A DNA stretch of 44,000 nt from UMGS1370 sp963557065 (GCA_963557065.1 CAUWCT010000011.1:1-44000), one strand, 5' to 3'. Counted from the first letter of the stretch, positions 1-9,036 are shown. Notes: generated by a model not told the origin, from the letters alone. A program made the numbers and translations.

Positions 1-2
1 AA

Positions 3-755
3 GATGGAAAATGGGATACAGAAGATGATGAAAAATGGCATAACGGAGAAGACAAAGTACCTGGAACAGAAGACGATAAACTGATAAAGCCTGGAGATGG
101 AGATTCTTCAGGAGAAAATGGAGGTTCAGGAGATAACTCAGGAAATGGTTCTGGAGATAATTCAGGAAGCGGCTCAGAAAATAATTCAGGAAATGGCTCG
201 GGAGGAAATTCGGGAAATAGTTCCGGAGGAGGATCAGGCAGTTCGGGAGGAAGTTCTGGCCATACGCAGGGAGGACCGGGTGTATATGGAGATACATATA
301 CGGACGTTGGAAAAGGAAAAAGCGGAAGATGGGAGAAACTTCCGGCAGGATGGGTATTTCATTATGCAGATGGAGGAAAAGCGAAAGATGAATGGTGCTA
401 TCTCTATTATGGTGTGACAGGAAGGACAGACTGGTATCGCTTTGGATTAGATGAATATATGAAAGTCGGCTGGCATCAGGATCCAGATGGTTCCTGGTAT
501 TTTCTGCATACCGTATCAGATGGAACGCTGGGACACATGAAAACAGGATGGTATTTGGATACGGATGGAAAATGGTATTATTTAAATCCGGTTAGTGATG
601 GACATCGCGGCGCTATGGTTACAGGATGGCAGTTAATTGATGGAAAGTGGTACTACTTTAATCCGGTGTCAGATGGGACGAAGGGTGCAATGTATGCAGG
701 ACAAATGACACCAGATGGATACATGGTTGGAGAAGATGGTGCAAGGATTGAATAA
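3..755 (+). CDS. Cell-wall-binding repeat protein, C-terminal part (5' end outside window)
   Basis: The reading frame is open from the window edge to a TAA at 753-755, giving the last 250 residues of a larger protein. It begins with an acidic segment (DGKWDTEDDEKWHNGEDK), followed by a linker of about 60 residues made almost only of Gly, Ser, Asn and Asp (roughly nt 100-260). After that come Trp/Tyr-rich repeats of the choline/glucan-binding type, each around GWxxxDGKWYY followed by NPVSDG (roughly nt 320-720). In known families such repeats anchor secreted enzymes or adhesins to cell-wall polymers, so an extracellular surface protein is likely. The catalytic or adhesive part lies upstream and cannot be named. 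No clear terminator follows. Confidence 0.8.
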   Translation, partial: DGKWDTEDDEKWHNGEDKVPGTEDDKLIKPGDGDSSGENGGSGDNSGNGSGDNSGSGSENNSGNGSGGNSGNSSGGGSGSSGGSSGHTQGGPGVYGDTYTDVGKGKSGRWEKLPAGWVFHYADGGKAKDEWCYLYYGVTGRTDWYRFGLDEYMKVGWHQDPDGSWYFLHTVSDGTLGHMKTGWYLDTDGKWYYLNPVSDGHRGAMVTGWQLIDGKWYYFNPVSDGTKGAMYAGQMTPDGYMVGEDGARIE

Positions 756-873
756 AAAGGTAACCGTTCAGCCATGCGAAGATTCAGACAGGGAAAAAGA
801 GTTGAAAGCTTGTTTCCATAAGAGTGTTCCAGTTTGAATTTTTATAGGACGGAACAGTTGTATAAAAAGAATA

Positions 874-885
874 GAACAAATGTTC
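874..885. promoter_or_regulatory. LexA (SOS) box 1
   Basis: Perfect 12-bp palindrome GAACAAATGTTC, matching the Gram-positive LexA/DinR core GAAC-N4-GTTC. It lies 10 bp upstream of the -35 hexamer of the radical SAM gene. The identical 12-mer recurs at 936-947. Confidence 0.72.
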
Positions 886-895
886 GCAAAAATAG

Positions 896-924
896 TTGTA
901 ATTTTTTCGGGACTGTGGTATACT
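896..924 (+). promoter_or_regulatory. Promoter of the radical SAM / DNA-metabolism pair
   Basis: TTGTAA (896-901), a 17-bp spacer, then TATACT (919-924) with an extended -10 TG at 916-917. Transcription should start near 931, which places one LexA box just upstream of the -35 and the other just downstream of +1. Confidence 0.7.
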
Positions 925-935
925 AAGTTCACAAA

Positions 936-947
936 GAACAAATGTTC
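936..947. promoter_or_regulatory. LexA (SOS) box 2
   Basis: Second copy of GAACAAATGTTC, overlapping the first transcribed bases. Bound LexA here would block initiation, as is typical of SOS promoters. Confidence 0.75.
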
Positions 948-973
948 TGCATTGGCAGCGCGGGAGGATGTAT

Positions 974-2464
974 ATGCTGATACAACAGGACTTGACCATT
1001 CAGGAAAAATTACAGATTTTAACAGATGCAGCTAAATATGATGCGGCCTGTACTTCCAGTGGAGCAGATCGCAAAGGAAAGCCGGACATGATGGGAAGTA
1101 CAGCACAATCCGGTATCTGCCATAGTTTTTCGGCAGACGGACGCTGTATTTCTCTATTAAAGATTCTCTTTACAAATGAATGTATTTACGATTGCAGATA
1201 TTGTATAAACCGACATTCCAACGATACCCTCAGGACTTCCTTTACGCCGGATGAAGTTTGCCTGTTAACCGTAGAATTTTATAGGAGAAATTATATTGAA
1301 GGTTTGTTTTTAAGCTCTGGTATTTTACACAGCGCAGATTATACAATGGAACAAATTTATGAAACTGTGCATAAGCTGCGGATACAATATAAGTTTAATG
1401 GATATATCCATGTAAAAGGAATACCGGGAGCATCTCCGGAACTGATTGAGCGCGTAGGATTTCTGGCGGATCGCATGAGTGTCAACTTAGAACTGCCTAC
1501 TGCTGAAGGTCTGCGTAATTTAGCGCCAGCTAAGACCAGAGATAAGATCTTACGACCTATGCGTCAGATACAGCATGGAATCTATATGCAGAGGCAGTTA
1601 TTAAAGGGTGAAACGGAAAATACCTTCGGCTTTTTGGATGAGGAAAGAGCCGGACTTGCAGGAGGTGAATCCCTTTTACACCCCCAAAAGATATATATAA
1701 AAGAGGGCGATCCGTCGTCAGTTAAAGCACCTGCTCGTTATCTGTCTGCGAAAAAGTGGACAGAAAAACAGTTTGTCCCGGCAGGGCAAAGTACACAGAT
1801 TATTGTTGGAGCAACAAAAGAAAATGATTATCAGATGATGAAGGTGACAGAAGCACTGTATCAGAATTACGGATTGAAAAGGGTATTTTTTTCGGCCTTT
1901 ATTAAGGTAAATGAGGATTCTTCCCTTCCGGAGATTCCGGGAGGGCCGCCTCTTTTGAGAGAACACCGTTTGTACCAGGCAGACTGGCTTCTGCGCTTTT
2001 ATGGATTTCAGGCAGATGAACTTCTTACAGAGGATAACCCCAATTTTAATGTTTTTTTAGATCCAAAATGCGATTGGGCATTGCGCCATTTAGAACAGTT
2101 TCCTGTAGAAGTAAACACTGCCGGATACCGGGAACTTCTCAGGGTTCCGGGCATTGGGGTAAAATCGGCCAGAAGAATTCTGGCTGCCAGAAAAAATGGC
2201 TTTTTAGACTTTAAAACTCTGAAAAGATTGGGTGTAGTCCTGAAGAGAGCCGTTTATTTTATTACATGCTCTGGTAAGATGGAGCGTGGATGCCGGTTAG
2301 AACAGGATTTTATTACATCAGCCCTGATTGGAGAGGAAAGAAGAAAAAGCTGGGACATAACACAAAGAGATTCTTATCGTCAACTTTCTCTGTTTCAGGA
2401 TATGCATTTACAGTATGAGCCGACCAGGGAGGATGTTATCGCATCTGTTCTGGGAAATATATAA
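974..2464 (+). CDS. Putative DNA modification/repair radical SAM protein
   Basis: A 496-residue radical SAM protein resembling the family named putative DNA modification/repair radical SAM protein, which is distantly related to spore photoproduct lyase. The [4Fe-4S]/SAM motif CIYDCRYC (CX3CX2C) is at residues 70-77. A helix-hairpin-helix around residues 386-405 (LLRVPGIGVKSARRIL) suggests DNA binding. I chose the ATG at 974 because GGGAGG at 962-967 lies six bases before it; the ATG at 968 directly abuts that ribosome binding site. The next gene, 14 bp downstream, is the usual partner of this family. The substrate is not established; the SOS boxes at the promoter argue for a role in DNA damage. 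Confidence 0.85.
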   Translation: MLIQQDLTIQEKLQILTDAAKYDAACTSSGADRKGKPDMMGSTAQSGICHSFSADGRCISLLKILFTNECIYDCRYCINRHSNDTLRTSFTPDEVCLLTVEFYRRNYIEGLFLSSGILHSADYTMEQIYETVHKLRIQYKFNGYIHVKGIPGASPELIERVGFLADRMSVNLELPTAEGLRNLAPAKTRDKILRPMRQIQHGIYMQRQLLKGETENTFGFLDEERAGLAGGESLLHPQKIYIKEGDPSSVKAPARYLSAKKWTEKQFVPAGQSTQIIVGATKENDYQMMKVTEALYQNYGLKRVFFSAFIKVNEDSSLPEIPGGPPLLREHRLYQADWLLRFYGFQADELLTEDNPNFNVFLDPKCDWALRHLEQFPVEVNTAGYRELLRVPGIGVKSARRILAARKNGFLDFKTLKRLGVVLKRAVYFITCSGKMERGCRLEQDFITSALIGEERRKSWDITQRDSYRQLSLFQDMHLQYEPTREDVIASVLGNI

Positions 2465-2478
2465 AAAGGGGAAAAGGT

Positions 2479-3243
2479 ATGACAGTTTATTTATGTGAGG
2501 ACTCGCTGGAAGGAATACTCTGTGGAGTTTATGATGCATGGATGGGAAGAAAGGGACATGCAAATGTTCGTTTACAATTAGAAGAGGAACTTGAGCAGGA
2601 ATTATTTACAGAGTACTGCTCTGTATCTTTGGACGGGAATAAGGCTTTTCGGGTAATAGAATCGATTCGGGACCAGATTTGTGAAGAGGCGTATGAAACT
2701 GTATATACGGCGTCACTTTCTCAGGATATGGATAAAGCAGATAAGATTTACCGTTTTTTGATTTACGGATTTCACTTTGGAAAAAGGATAATGGGAATGC
2801 TTCAGATACCAGAGGTTTTTCAGTTATTCCAGCTATGTCGGAATGTTTGTAATGAGAGTCATCTGCTAACTGGATTTATCCGATTTACGGAAATCAGGGA
2901 AAAGGGGTTGCTTTTTAGCAGAATTGCACCCAAAAATGCAGTAATTCCTTTGCTGGCAGTTCATTTTTCAGAGCGTCTTCCCAATGAGAAATGGATGATT
3001 TATGATGAAAATAGAAGGCAGGCTGCAATGTATGCTCCGCAGAGCGGATGGGCAGTTTTTCATGTAGAGGACAAGGAGATAGAAGAAATAGAAGGATGGA
3101 AAAATGATAAACAGGATTATGAGCAGTTATGGAGACTTTTCCATAGTGCAGTTGCAATCAGGGAAAGGGAAAATAAGAACTGTCAGAGAAACCATCTTCC
3201 TTTGAGATTTCGTGAATATATGACAGAGTTTTATGGGGATTAA
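2479..3243 (+). CDS. DNA metabolism protein, partner of the radical SAM protein
   Basis: A 254-residue protein resembling the family called probable DNA metabolism protein, which co-occurs with the radical SAM gene found just upstream. It starts with ATG after the purine-rich stretch AAAAAGGGGAAAAGG and is co-transcribed with only 14 bp between the genes. I see no membrane segment, signal peptide or cysteine motif. The C-terminal part is rich in Trp, Tyr, Arg and Glu and ends in the pattern LPLRFREYM. Its biochemical role is unknown; linkage suggests that it assists or carries substrate for the radical SAM enzyme. It should share the SOS regulation of the promoter at 896-924. Confidence 0.78.
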   Translation: MTVYLCEDSLEGILCGVYDAWMGRKGHANVRLQLEEELEQELFTEYCSVSLDGNKAFRVIESIRDQICEEAYETVYTASLSQDMDKADKIYRFLIYGFHFGKRIMGMLQIPEVFQLFQLCRNVCNESHLLTGFIRFTEIREKGLLFSRIAPKNAVIPLLAVHFSERLPNEKWMIYDENRRQAAMYAPQSGWAVFHVEDKEIEEIEGWKNDKQDYEQLWRLFHSAVAIRERENKNCQRNHLPLRFREYMTEFYGD

Positions 3244-3260
3244 AGGGAAAGGAGGAGTAT

Positions 3261-4817
3261 TTGTTTAGCAGAATTTTTAGTGCAGGGACCAGTGGAATTG
3301 ATGGACAGATTATTTCTGTAGAAGTAGATGCCCATGATGGTCTTCCGGGTATGATTATGGTGGGATATCTGTCTTCCGAGGTTCGGGAAGCGCAGGAACG
3401 GGTGAGGACTGCCTTGAGGAATTCAGGCTTCAGGCTTCCTCCCAAAAAGGTAGTGATCAATCTTTCGCCGGCATCTATCCGAAAAGCCGGAACCAGTTAC
3501 GATTTGGCGATTGCCCTGGCTGTTTTGGCAGCTTTTGGAGAAGTTGATTTAGAACCATATCAGGACTGTTTATTTGTAGGAGAGCTGGGGTTGGATGGGA
3601 GAATAAAGCCGGTCAGGGGAGTTCTTCCTATTGTTTTAAGTGCAAAGGAAAAGGGATTTCGGCGCTGTGTTCTCCCATTGGAAAATATACAGGAGGGACA
3701 GGCTGGGAAAGAGATAGAAGTCTTAGCTCCTTTATCACTGGAACAGTGCGTAGAATGGCTCCGCCATCCGGAAAAAATAAAGAACTGCTCGGCAGCCAGG
3801 GTTTCGGATATCGCTGCAGGTCAGTCGGCAGATGAAAGAGAGGACAGGGATTTTTCAGAAGTAAACGGACAGATAGTCCTCCGAAGAAGTTCTGAGATTG
3901 CAGCAGCAGGGAGGCACAACTTATTGATGATAGGGGAGGCAGGTGCAGGAAAGACAATGGTTGCCCAGAGAATCCCTTCTATTTTGCCTCCAATGACGGA
4001 AGAAGAGAGTATAGAGGTCTCTAAAATTTACAGCGTATGCGGGCTTTTGCCGAGAGGACAGACACTAATTACAAAGCGGCCGTTTCGCAATCCCCATCAC
4101 ACTATCAGTCCTCAGGCGCTTGCCGGAGGAGGGGTAAATCCCAAACCAGGCGAACTGTCGCTGGCATCAGGAGGAATTTTGTTTTTAGATGAATTTCCTG
4201 AATTCTCTTCAAAGGCAATAGAGATTTTGAGGCAGCCCTTAGAAGAGAGAAGCGTTACAATTTCCAGAGTTCATGGGACCTATGTGTTTCCGGCTAATAT
4301 TCTTTTGATAGCGGCCATGAATCCATGCCCATGTGGATTTTATCCGGATCGGAATCGCTGCAGATGCAGCAGCGGACAAATTCAGCACTATCTTGGAAAG
4401 ATTTCCAAGCCGATTTTAGATCGATTTGATATTACGGCTGAAGCCGCACCTGTTTCTTACCACGAACTTCGCCATGAAGGAAAAAACGAATCTTCCAGTC
4501 AAATTCGCAGCAGAGTTGAAAGTGCTGTTGAAAGACAAGCATATCGATTTCATGGAACCTCAATTTCCTATAACAGTGAAATGAATGGAAAAGAGATAGA
4601 AACGTACTGCAAAATCAGCAGCCGGGAAGAGCATTTTTTAGAAGCAGTCTATCAAAAGAAACATCTTAGTGCCAGGGCTGTACACAAGATTTTAAAGGTT
4701 TCCCGAACCATTGCGGATTTAGAGGAACGGGAGTTGATTAGCCATTCGGATTTGTGTGAGGCAATAGGATACAGAAGTTTAGAAACAAAGTATTGGGGAA
4801 GTGGGGGATGGCACTGA
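3261..4817 (+). CDS. comM: YifB/ComM-family AAA+ ATPase (Mg chelatase-like)
   Basis: A 518-residue protein of the YifB/ComM family. Members with a studied role are hexameric helicases that promote branch migration during integration of transformed DNA. The order is an N-terminal ChlI-type domain (residues 1-180), Walker A GEAGAGKT at 225-232, Walker B ILFLDEFPEF near 303-312, a cysteine-rich stretch with CPCGFYP and CRC near 355-370, and the C-terminal Mg-chelatase domain. The start is a TTG at 3261, supported by AAAGGAGG at 3249-3256; no in-frame ATG fits better. The end overlaps dprA by 10 bp. The pairing with dprA points to processing of incoming single-stranded DNA, although no uptake genes are visible here. 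Confidence 0.93.
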   Translation: MFSRIFSAGTSGIDGQIISVEVDAHDGLPGMIMVGYLSSEVREAQERVRTALRNSGFRLPPKKVVINLSPASIRKAGTSYDLAIALAVLAAFGEVDLEPYQDCLFVGELGLDGRIKPVRGVLPIVLSAKEKGFRRCVLPLENIQEGQAGKEIEVLAPLSLEQCVEWLRHPEKIKNCSAARVSDIAAGQSADEREDRDFSEVNGQIVLRRSSEIAAAGRHNLLMIGEAGAGKTMVAQRIPSILPPMTEEESIEVSKIYSVCGLLPRGQTLITKRPFRNPHHTISPQALAGGGVNPKPGELSLASGGILFLDEFPEFSSKAIEILRQPLEERSVTISRVHGTYVFPANILLIAAMNPCPCGFYPDRNRCRCSSGQIQHYLGKISKPILDRFDITAEAAPVSYHELRHEGKNESSSQIRSRVESAVERQAYRFHGTSISYNSEMNGKEIETYCKISSREEHFLEAVYQKKHLSARAVHKILKVSRTIADLEERELISHSDLCEAIGYRSLETKYWGSGGWH

Positions 4818-5932
4818 CAGAGACTTTAACAAAAAAGGAACGAAAGTGTTTATACTGGTTGACAAGGATTCCAGGCTTTGGTGCAGTTACAGTTGACAGA
4901 ATATGGAATAGTGTTTCTGACAGAGAACATATATATAATATAGAAGGAATGTTTTTACAGGAAAAAAAGCTTCTTTGTTCTTCGCAGACAGAGGCATTTG
5001 AAACCTTCAAAAAGGCAGAAATGAGATTGCAGATAGAAGCAGAATATGAAGAGTTAAAAGAGAGAAATATCCGTTTTTTGACACCGTTTGATTCAGAATA
5101 TCCAAAAGGGCTTCATTATATTTCTGGAAAACCAATGGGACTTTACTGCAGAGGACATTTGCCGGATAACAGCCTTCCTTCAGCAGCCATTGTTGGGGCA
5201 AGAGAATGCAGCAGTTATGGCAGCTATGTGGCCAGAATTCTTGCAAGAGAACTTAGCAGCATGGGGATTCAGATTGTAAGCGGGCTGGCTTTGGGGATAG
5301 ACAGTGCAGGTCATAGAGGGGCGCTGGAGGCTGGAGCACCGACTTATGGAGTATTAGGCTGCGGGATTAATATCTGCTATCCAAGAGAAAATTACCAGCT
5401 TTTTGAAAGAATGGAAGCAGAGGGAGGAATTTTATCTGAATATGGAATGGGAGAAAAGCCAAGGCCAGCCAATTTCCCCATGAGAAATCGCATTATAAGC
5501 GGAATTGCTGATGCAGTGATTGTAGTGGAAGCAAGGGAAAAGAGTGGTTCCTTGATTACGGCAGAACTGGCGCTGGAACAGGGAAAGGATGTATTTGCAG
5601 TACCAGGGAGAGTTACTGATATGCTGAGTTTGGGATGTAACCGTCTGATTCAGTCAGGAGCATATCCGCTTTTGAAAACAGAAGATGTACTGGATTATTT
5701 TGGTATGAAACATGGAAAAATACAGGGAATTCAGGAAAAAAAGCAGAAGGGACTTGCCAAGAAAGAAAAAAAGGTGTATATTTGCTTGGATTTGCAACCA
5801 AAATTTATTGAAGAGATTGTAAAAGAGAGCGGTTTGCCAATGCACGAATGTGTGGGGATTCTTCTGGACCTGGAAATGAAGGGATATGTTGTGCAGGAGG
5901 CAAACCACTATTACAGAAAAAACTGTGAATGA
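4808..5932 (+). CDS. dprA: DNA-processing protein DprA
   Basis: A 374-residue DprA/Smf protein, which in studied bacteria protects incoming single-stranded DNA and loads RecA. An N-terminal helical (SAM/HhH-like) region with RIPGFGAVTVDRIW is followed by the Rossmann-like core: GARECSSYG, GLALGIDSAGHRGALEAG, LGCGINICYPREN and EKSGSLITAELALEQGK. A winged-helix-like tail covers about the last 60 residues. I prefer the ATG at 4808 (GGGGAAG just upstream) to the TTG at 4793. It overlaps comM by 10 bp, and topA follows after 9 bp, so the three genes are probably one transcription unit. Confidence 0.94.
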   Translation: MALTETLTKKERKCLYWLTRIPGFGAVTVDRIWNSVSDREHIYNIEGMFLQEKKLLCSSQTEAFETFKKAEMRLQIEAEYEELKERNIRFLTPFDSEYPKGLHYISGKPMGLYCRGHLPDNSLPSAAIVGARECSSYGSYVARILARELSSMGIQIVSGLALGIDSAGHRGALEAGAPTYGVLGCGINICYPRENYQLFERMEAEGGILSEYGMGEKPRPANFPMRNRIISGIADAVIVVEAREKSGSLITAELALEQGKDVFAVPGRVTDMLSLGCNRLIQSGAYPLLKTEDVLDYFGMKHGKIQGIQEKKQKGLAKKEKKVYICLDLQPKFIEEIVKESGLPMHECVGILLDLEMKGYVVQEANHYYRKNCE

Positions 5933-5941
5933 GGAGTAGTT

Positions 5942-8026
5942 ATGGCGGCGAAGAATCTGGTAATTGTGGAGTCACCTGCAAAAGTAAAGACAATTAAAAA
6001 ATTTCTTGGTTCCACCTATGAGGTAGATGCATCTAACGGGCACGTAAGGGATTTGCCTAAAAGCCAAATGGGAATCGATGTTGAAAATGACTTTGAACTC
6101 AAATATATCACGATAAGAGGAAAAGGCGATATTTTATCAAAGCTGCGCAAAGAAGTAAAAAAAGCAGATAAGATCTATCTGGCAACGGACCCTGATAGAG
6201 AAGGAGAGGCGATTTCCTGGCATTTGATGAAAGCTTTGAAACTGGATGAAGCATCAGGCAAAAAAGTATATCGCATCAGTTTTAATGAGATTACAAAAAA
6301 TGCTGTAAAGAATTCCATCAAGAATCCCAGAGAGATAGATATGAACCTGGTAGATGCTCAGCAGGCCCGCAGAGTGCTGGATCGTCTGGTTGGCTATAAG
6401 ATTAGTCCTCTGCTTTGGGAGAAGGTTAAGAGAGGATTAAGTGCAGGCCGGGTACAGTCTGTGGCCTTGAGAATGATTTGTGACAGAGAAGAAGAGATCA
6501 ATGCCTTTATTCCGGAGGAATATTGGAATTTAGATGCGTCCTTTAAATGCCCAGGCAGCAAAAAACCGCTGTCAGCCAAATTTTATGGGGACAGGAATGG
6601 TAGAATTGCGATTGGAAGCAAAGAGGAAGCGGATAAGATTCAGAACTATTTGAAGGACCAGACTTACGTAGTGGAAGAAGTAAAAAAAGGTGAGAGAATT
6701 AAAAAAGCGCCGATTCCATTTACAACCAGTACCCTTCAGCAGGAGGCATCCAAGGTTCTGAACTTTTCTACCCAAAAAACGATGCGGTTGGCCCAGCAGT
6801 TATATGAAGGCGTTGAGGTAAAGGGGCATGGAACAATAGGACTCATTACCTACCTGCGTACAGATTCGACCCGCGTAGCAGAAGAAGCGGATTTAGCAGC
6901 AAGAGAATTTATAGAAAAACAGTATGGCAGCCAGTATGTAGCAAAGACAGATCAAAACTCCAAAAAAAGCGGGAAGATTATTCAGGACGCTCATGAAGCA
7001 ATCCGTCCGACAGATATTACACTGACTCCGGTTGTCATAAAGGAGTCTCTCCAGAGAGATTTATTCCGCCTTTACCAACTGATCTGGAAACGATTTGCTG
7101 CCAGCAGAATGGAGGCAGCAAGATATGAGACGACAGCAGTAAAGATAGGAGCCGGGGAGTATCTGTTTACGCTGACTGCTTCCAAGTTGGCTTTTGACGG
7201 CTTTTTATCAGTTTATGTACAGGAGGATGAAAAAGAAGAAAAGAATTTGCTCCTGGGGAAACTGGAAACCGGAATGAATCTGGATTTAGAGGAGTTGCTG
7301 CCCAGCCAGCATTTTACACAGCCGCCGGCACACTATACAGAGGCATCTTTGGTAAAAGCATTGGAGGAGCAGGGGATTGGCCGCCCAAGTACCTATGCGC
7401 CGACCATTACAACAATTTTAAACAGAAGATATGTGGCAAAGGAAAATAAAAATCTGTATGTGACCGAACTGGGAGAAGTGGTAAATGGAATGATGAAGCA
7501 ATGCTTTCCCAGTATTGTAGACACTACCTTTACTGCCAATTTGGAATATCTGCTTGATAAAGTAGGGGATGGAACGGTAGACTGGAAGACGGTTGTCCGC
7601 AATTTTTATCCGGACCTGGATGAAGCGGTTCAGAACGCACAGAGAGAACTGGAATCTGTTACCATTGCAGACGAGGTAACGGATGAGATTTGTGAACTTT
7701 GCGGCCGCAATATGGTAATTAAATATGGACCTCATGGAAAATTTTTGGCATGTCCGGGATTTCCGGAGTGTAAAAATACCAAACCATATTTAGAGAAGAT
7801 TGGGATTCCATGTCCTAAATGCGGAAAAGAAGTAGTGATTAAAAAGACAAAAAAGGGCCGTCGCTACTATGGATGCGAATCAAATCCAGAGTGCGATTTT
7901 ATGTCCTGGCAGAAACCCTCCAAAGAAAAGTGCCCTCAGTGCGGCAGCTATATGGTGGAAAAGGGAAATCAGTTAGTTTGTTCCAGTGAAACTTGCGGAT
8001 ATCGTGAGAAAATTAAATCAAAATAG
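5942..8026 (+). CDS. topA: DNA topoisomerase I (type IA)
   Basis: A 694-residue type IA topoisomerase that relaxes negative supercoils through a 5'-phosphotyrosine intermediate. The TOPRIM domain starts with NLVIVESPAKVKTIKKFLG and contains TDPDREGEAISWH. The catalytic Tyr is Y304 in ITYLRTDSTR. Three C-terminal zinc ribbons are visible: CELCGRN...CPGFPEC, CPKCGKE...CESNPEC and CPQCGSY...CSSETC. Length and architecture are normal for Firmicutes. The start ATG follows GAGGAG, 9 bp after dprA. No strong terminator is seen after the gene; codY has its own promoter downstream. Confidence 0.97.
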   Translation: MAAKNLVIVESPAKVKTIKKFLGSTYEVDASNGHVRDLPKSQMGIDVENDFELKYITIRGKGDILSKLRKEVKKADKIYLATDPDREGEAISWHLMKALKLDEASGKKVYRISFNEITKNAVKNSIKNPREIDMNLVDAQQARRVLDRLVGYKISPLLWEKVKRGLSAGRVQSVALRMICDREEEINAFIPEEYWNLDASFKCPGSKKPLSAKFYGDRNGRIAIGSKEEADKIQNYLKDQTYVVEEVKKGERIKKAPIPFTTSTLQQEASKVLNFSTQKTMRLAQQLYEGVEVKGHGTIGLITYLRTDSTRVAEEADLAAREFIEKQYGSQYVAKTDQNSKKSGKIIQDAHEAIRPTDITLTPVVIKESLQRDLFRLYQLIWKRFAASRMEAARYETTAVKIGAGEYLFTLTASKLAFDGFLSVYVQEDEKEEKNLLLGKLETGMNLDLEELLPSQHFTQPPAHYTEASLVKALEEQGIGRPSTYAPTITTILNRRYVAKENKNLYVTELGEVVNGMMKQCFPSIVDTTFTANLEYLLDKVGDGTVDWKTVVRNFYPDLDEAVQNAQRELESVTIADEVTDEICELCGRNMVIKYGPHGKFLACPGFPECKNTKPYLEKIGIPCPKCGKEVVIKKTKKGRRYYGCESNPECDFMSWQKPSKEKCPQCGSYMVEKGNQLVCSSETCGYREKIKSK

Positions 8027-8064
8027 AGGTATTTCTTAAAAAATCAAAAAATTTCCAAAAACTA

Positions 8065-8093
8065 TTGTGAATGTTGAATAAACATGGTACAAT
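8065..8093 (+). promoter_or_regulatory. codY promoter with weak CodY-box-like site upstream
   Basis: TTGTGA (8065-8070), a 17-bp spacer and TACAAT (8088-8093) with extended -10 TG at 8085-8086. Directly upstream, 8050-8064 (AATTTCCAAAAACTA) matches 11 of 15 positions of the CodY consensus AATTTTCWGAAAATT. That match is weak and could be chance in AT-rich DNA. Confidence 0.6.
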
Positions 8094-8152
8094 TCAAGTA
8101 CTATATAGCTTTTTCGGAAAACCATTTCAACAGATCAAGGAGGTTTTGGAAA

Positions 8153-8944
8153 ATGAGTGTACAGTTGTTGGATAAAACAAGGAAAATTAATAAGTTATTG
8201 CATAACAATAATTCTCACAAATTTGTTTTTAACGACATTTGCAAAGTACTGAGTGAAATTCTGTTGTCAAACATTCTGGTCATCAGCAAAAAGGGAAAGG
8301 TTCTTGGAGTCAGCATCTGGCCTGGGGTAGATGAGATTGAGGAACTGATCGTTGATGAGGTAGGCAACTACATTGATAAATTATTAAATGAGCGGCTTCT
8401 CAGCGTATTGTCTACTAAAGAAAATGTAAACCTCGCAACATTGGGGTTTGCTGAAGAAAATGTCAAAAAATATCAGGCCATTATTTCACCGATTGATATT
8501 GCCGGGGAACGTCTGGGAACGTTGTTTATGTATAAGTCTGATTCCCAGTATGATATTGATGACATCATTGTCAGCGAATATGGGACAACAGTAGTAGGCC
8601 TGGAAATGATGCGTTCTGTAAATGAGGAGAATGCAGAGGAGAGCCGTAAGGTTCAGATTGTAAAATCTGCAATCAGCACGCTGTCTTTTTCTGAACTGGA
8701 AGCCATTACTCATATCTTCGAGGAATTAGACGGCAATGAGGGGATTTTAGTAGCCAGTAAGATAGCAGACAGGGTAGGGATTACCCGTTCTGTTATTGTT
8801 AATGCTCTTCGCAAGTTTGAGAGTGCAGGAGTCATTGAGTCCCGTTCTTCCGGAATGAAGGGGACTTATATAAAAGTATTGAATGATGTGGTATTTGATG
8901 AATTAAAAGCCATTAAAGCAAACGAAGGAAAGGCAAAACTTTAA
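8153..8944 (+). CDS. codY: GTP- and branched-chain-amino-acid-sensing global regulator CodY
   Basis: A 263-residue CodY, a repressor/activator that senses Ile/Leu/Val and, in many species, GTP, and controls nitrogen, peptide transport and virulence genes. The N-terminal GAF sensor spans about residues 1-155 (start MSVQLLDKTRKINKLL). The winged helix-turn-helix is near residues 200-250 and includes SKIADRVGITRSVIVNALRK. The start is the ATG at 8153 preceded by AAGGAGG; the frame stays open 23 codons further upstream, but that stretch overlaps the promoter and is not CodY-like. A strong terminator follows at 8977-9036. The adjacent opp operon is a plausible target, but no convincing CodY box is seen there. 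Confidence 0.96.
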   Translation: MSVQLLDKTRKINKLLHNNNSHKFVFNDICKVLSEILLSNILVISKKGKVLGVSIWPGVDEIEELIVDEVGNYIDKLLNERLLSVLSTKENVNLATLGFAEENVKKYQAIISPIDIAGERLGTLFMYKSDSQYDIDDIIVSEYGTTVVGLEMMRSVNEENAEESRKVQIVKSAISTLSFSELEAITHIFEELDGNEGILVASKIADRVGITRSVIVNALRKFESAGVIESRSSGMKGTYIKVLNDVVFDELKAIKANEGKAKL

Positions 8945-8976
8945 AAAAGACTGTAAAAGGTAAGCAAAGGTGAGCA

Positions 8977-9036
8977 AACAGCCGGCAGTGCTTGGAATCC
9001 CGTTTTTGGAAATTCTGGGTCTGCCGGCTGTTTTTT
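8977..9036 (+). terminator. Rho-independent terminator after codY
   Basis: An arm AACAGCCGGCAG (8977-8988) pairs perfectly with CTGCCGGCTGTT (9021-9032), followed by a run of T to 9036. The loop is long, about 32 nt. Confidence 0.82.

Noticed and set aside
97..417. Open frame of 106 codons rich in Glu, Ile and Gln at the window start
   Set aside because: It is a frame-shifted reading of the Gly/Ser/Asn linker; the true frame continues into Trp/Tyr wall-binding repeats.
8084..8152. N-terminal extension of CodY by 23 codons
   Set aside because: It overlaps the -10 region of the promoter, lacks a ribosome binding site and does not resemble CodY, which starts MSVQLLDKTRKI behind AAGGAGG.
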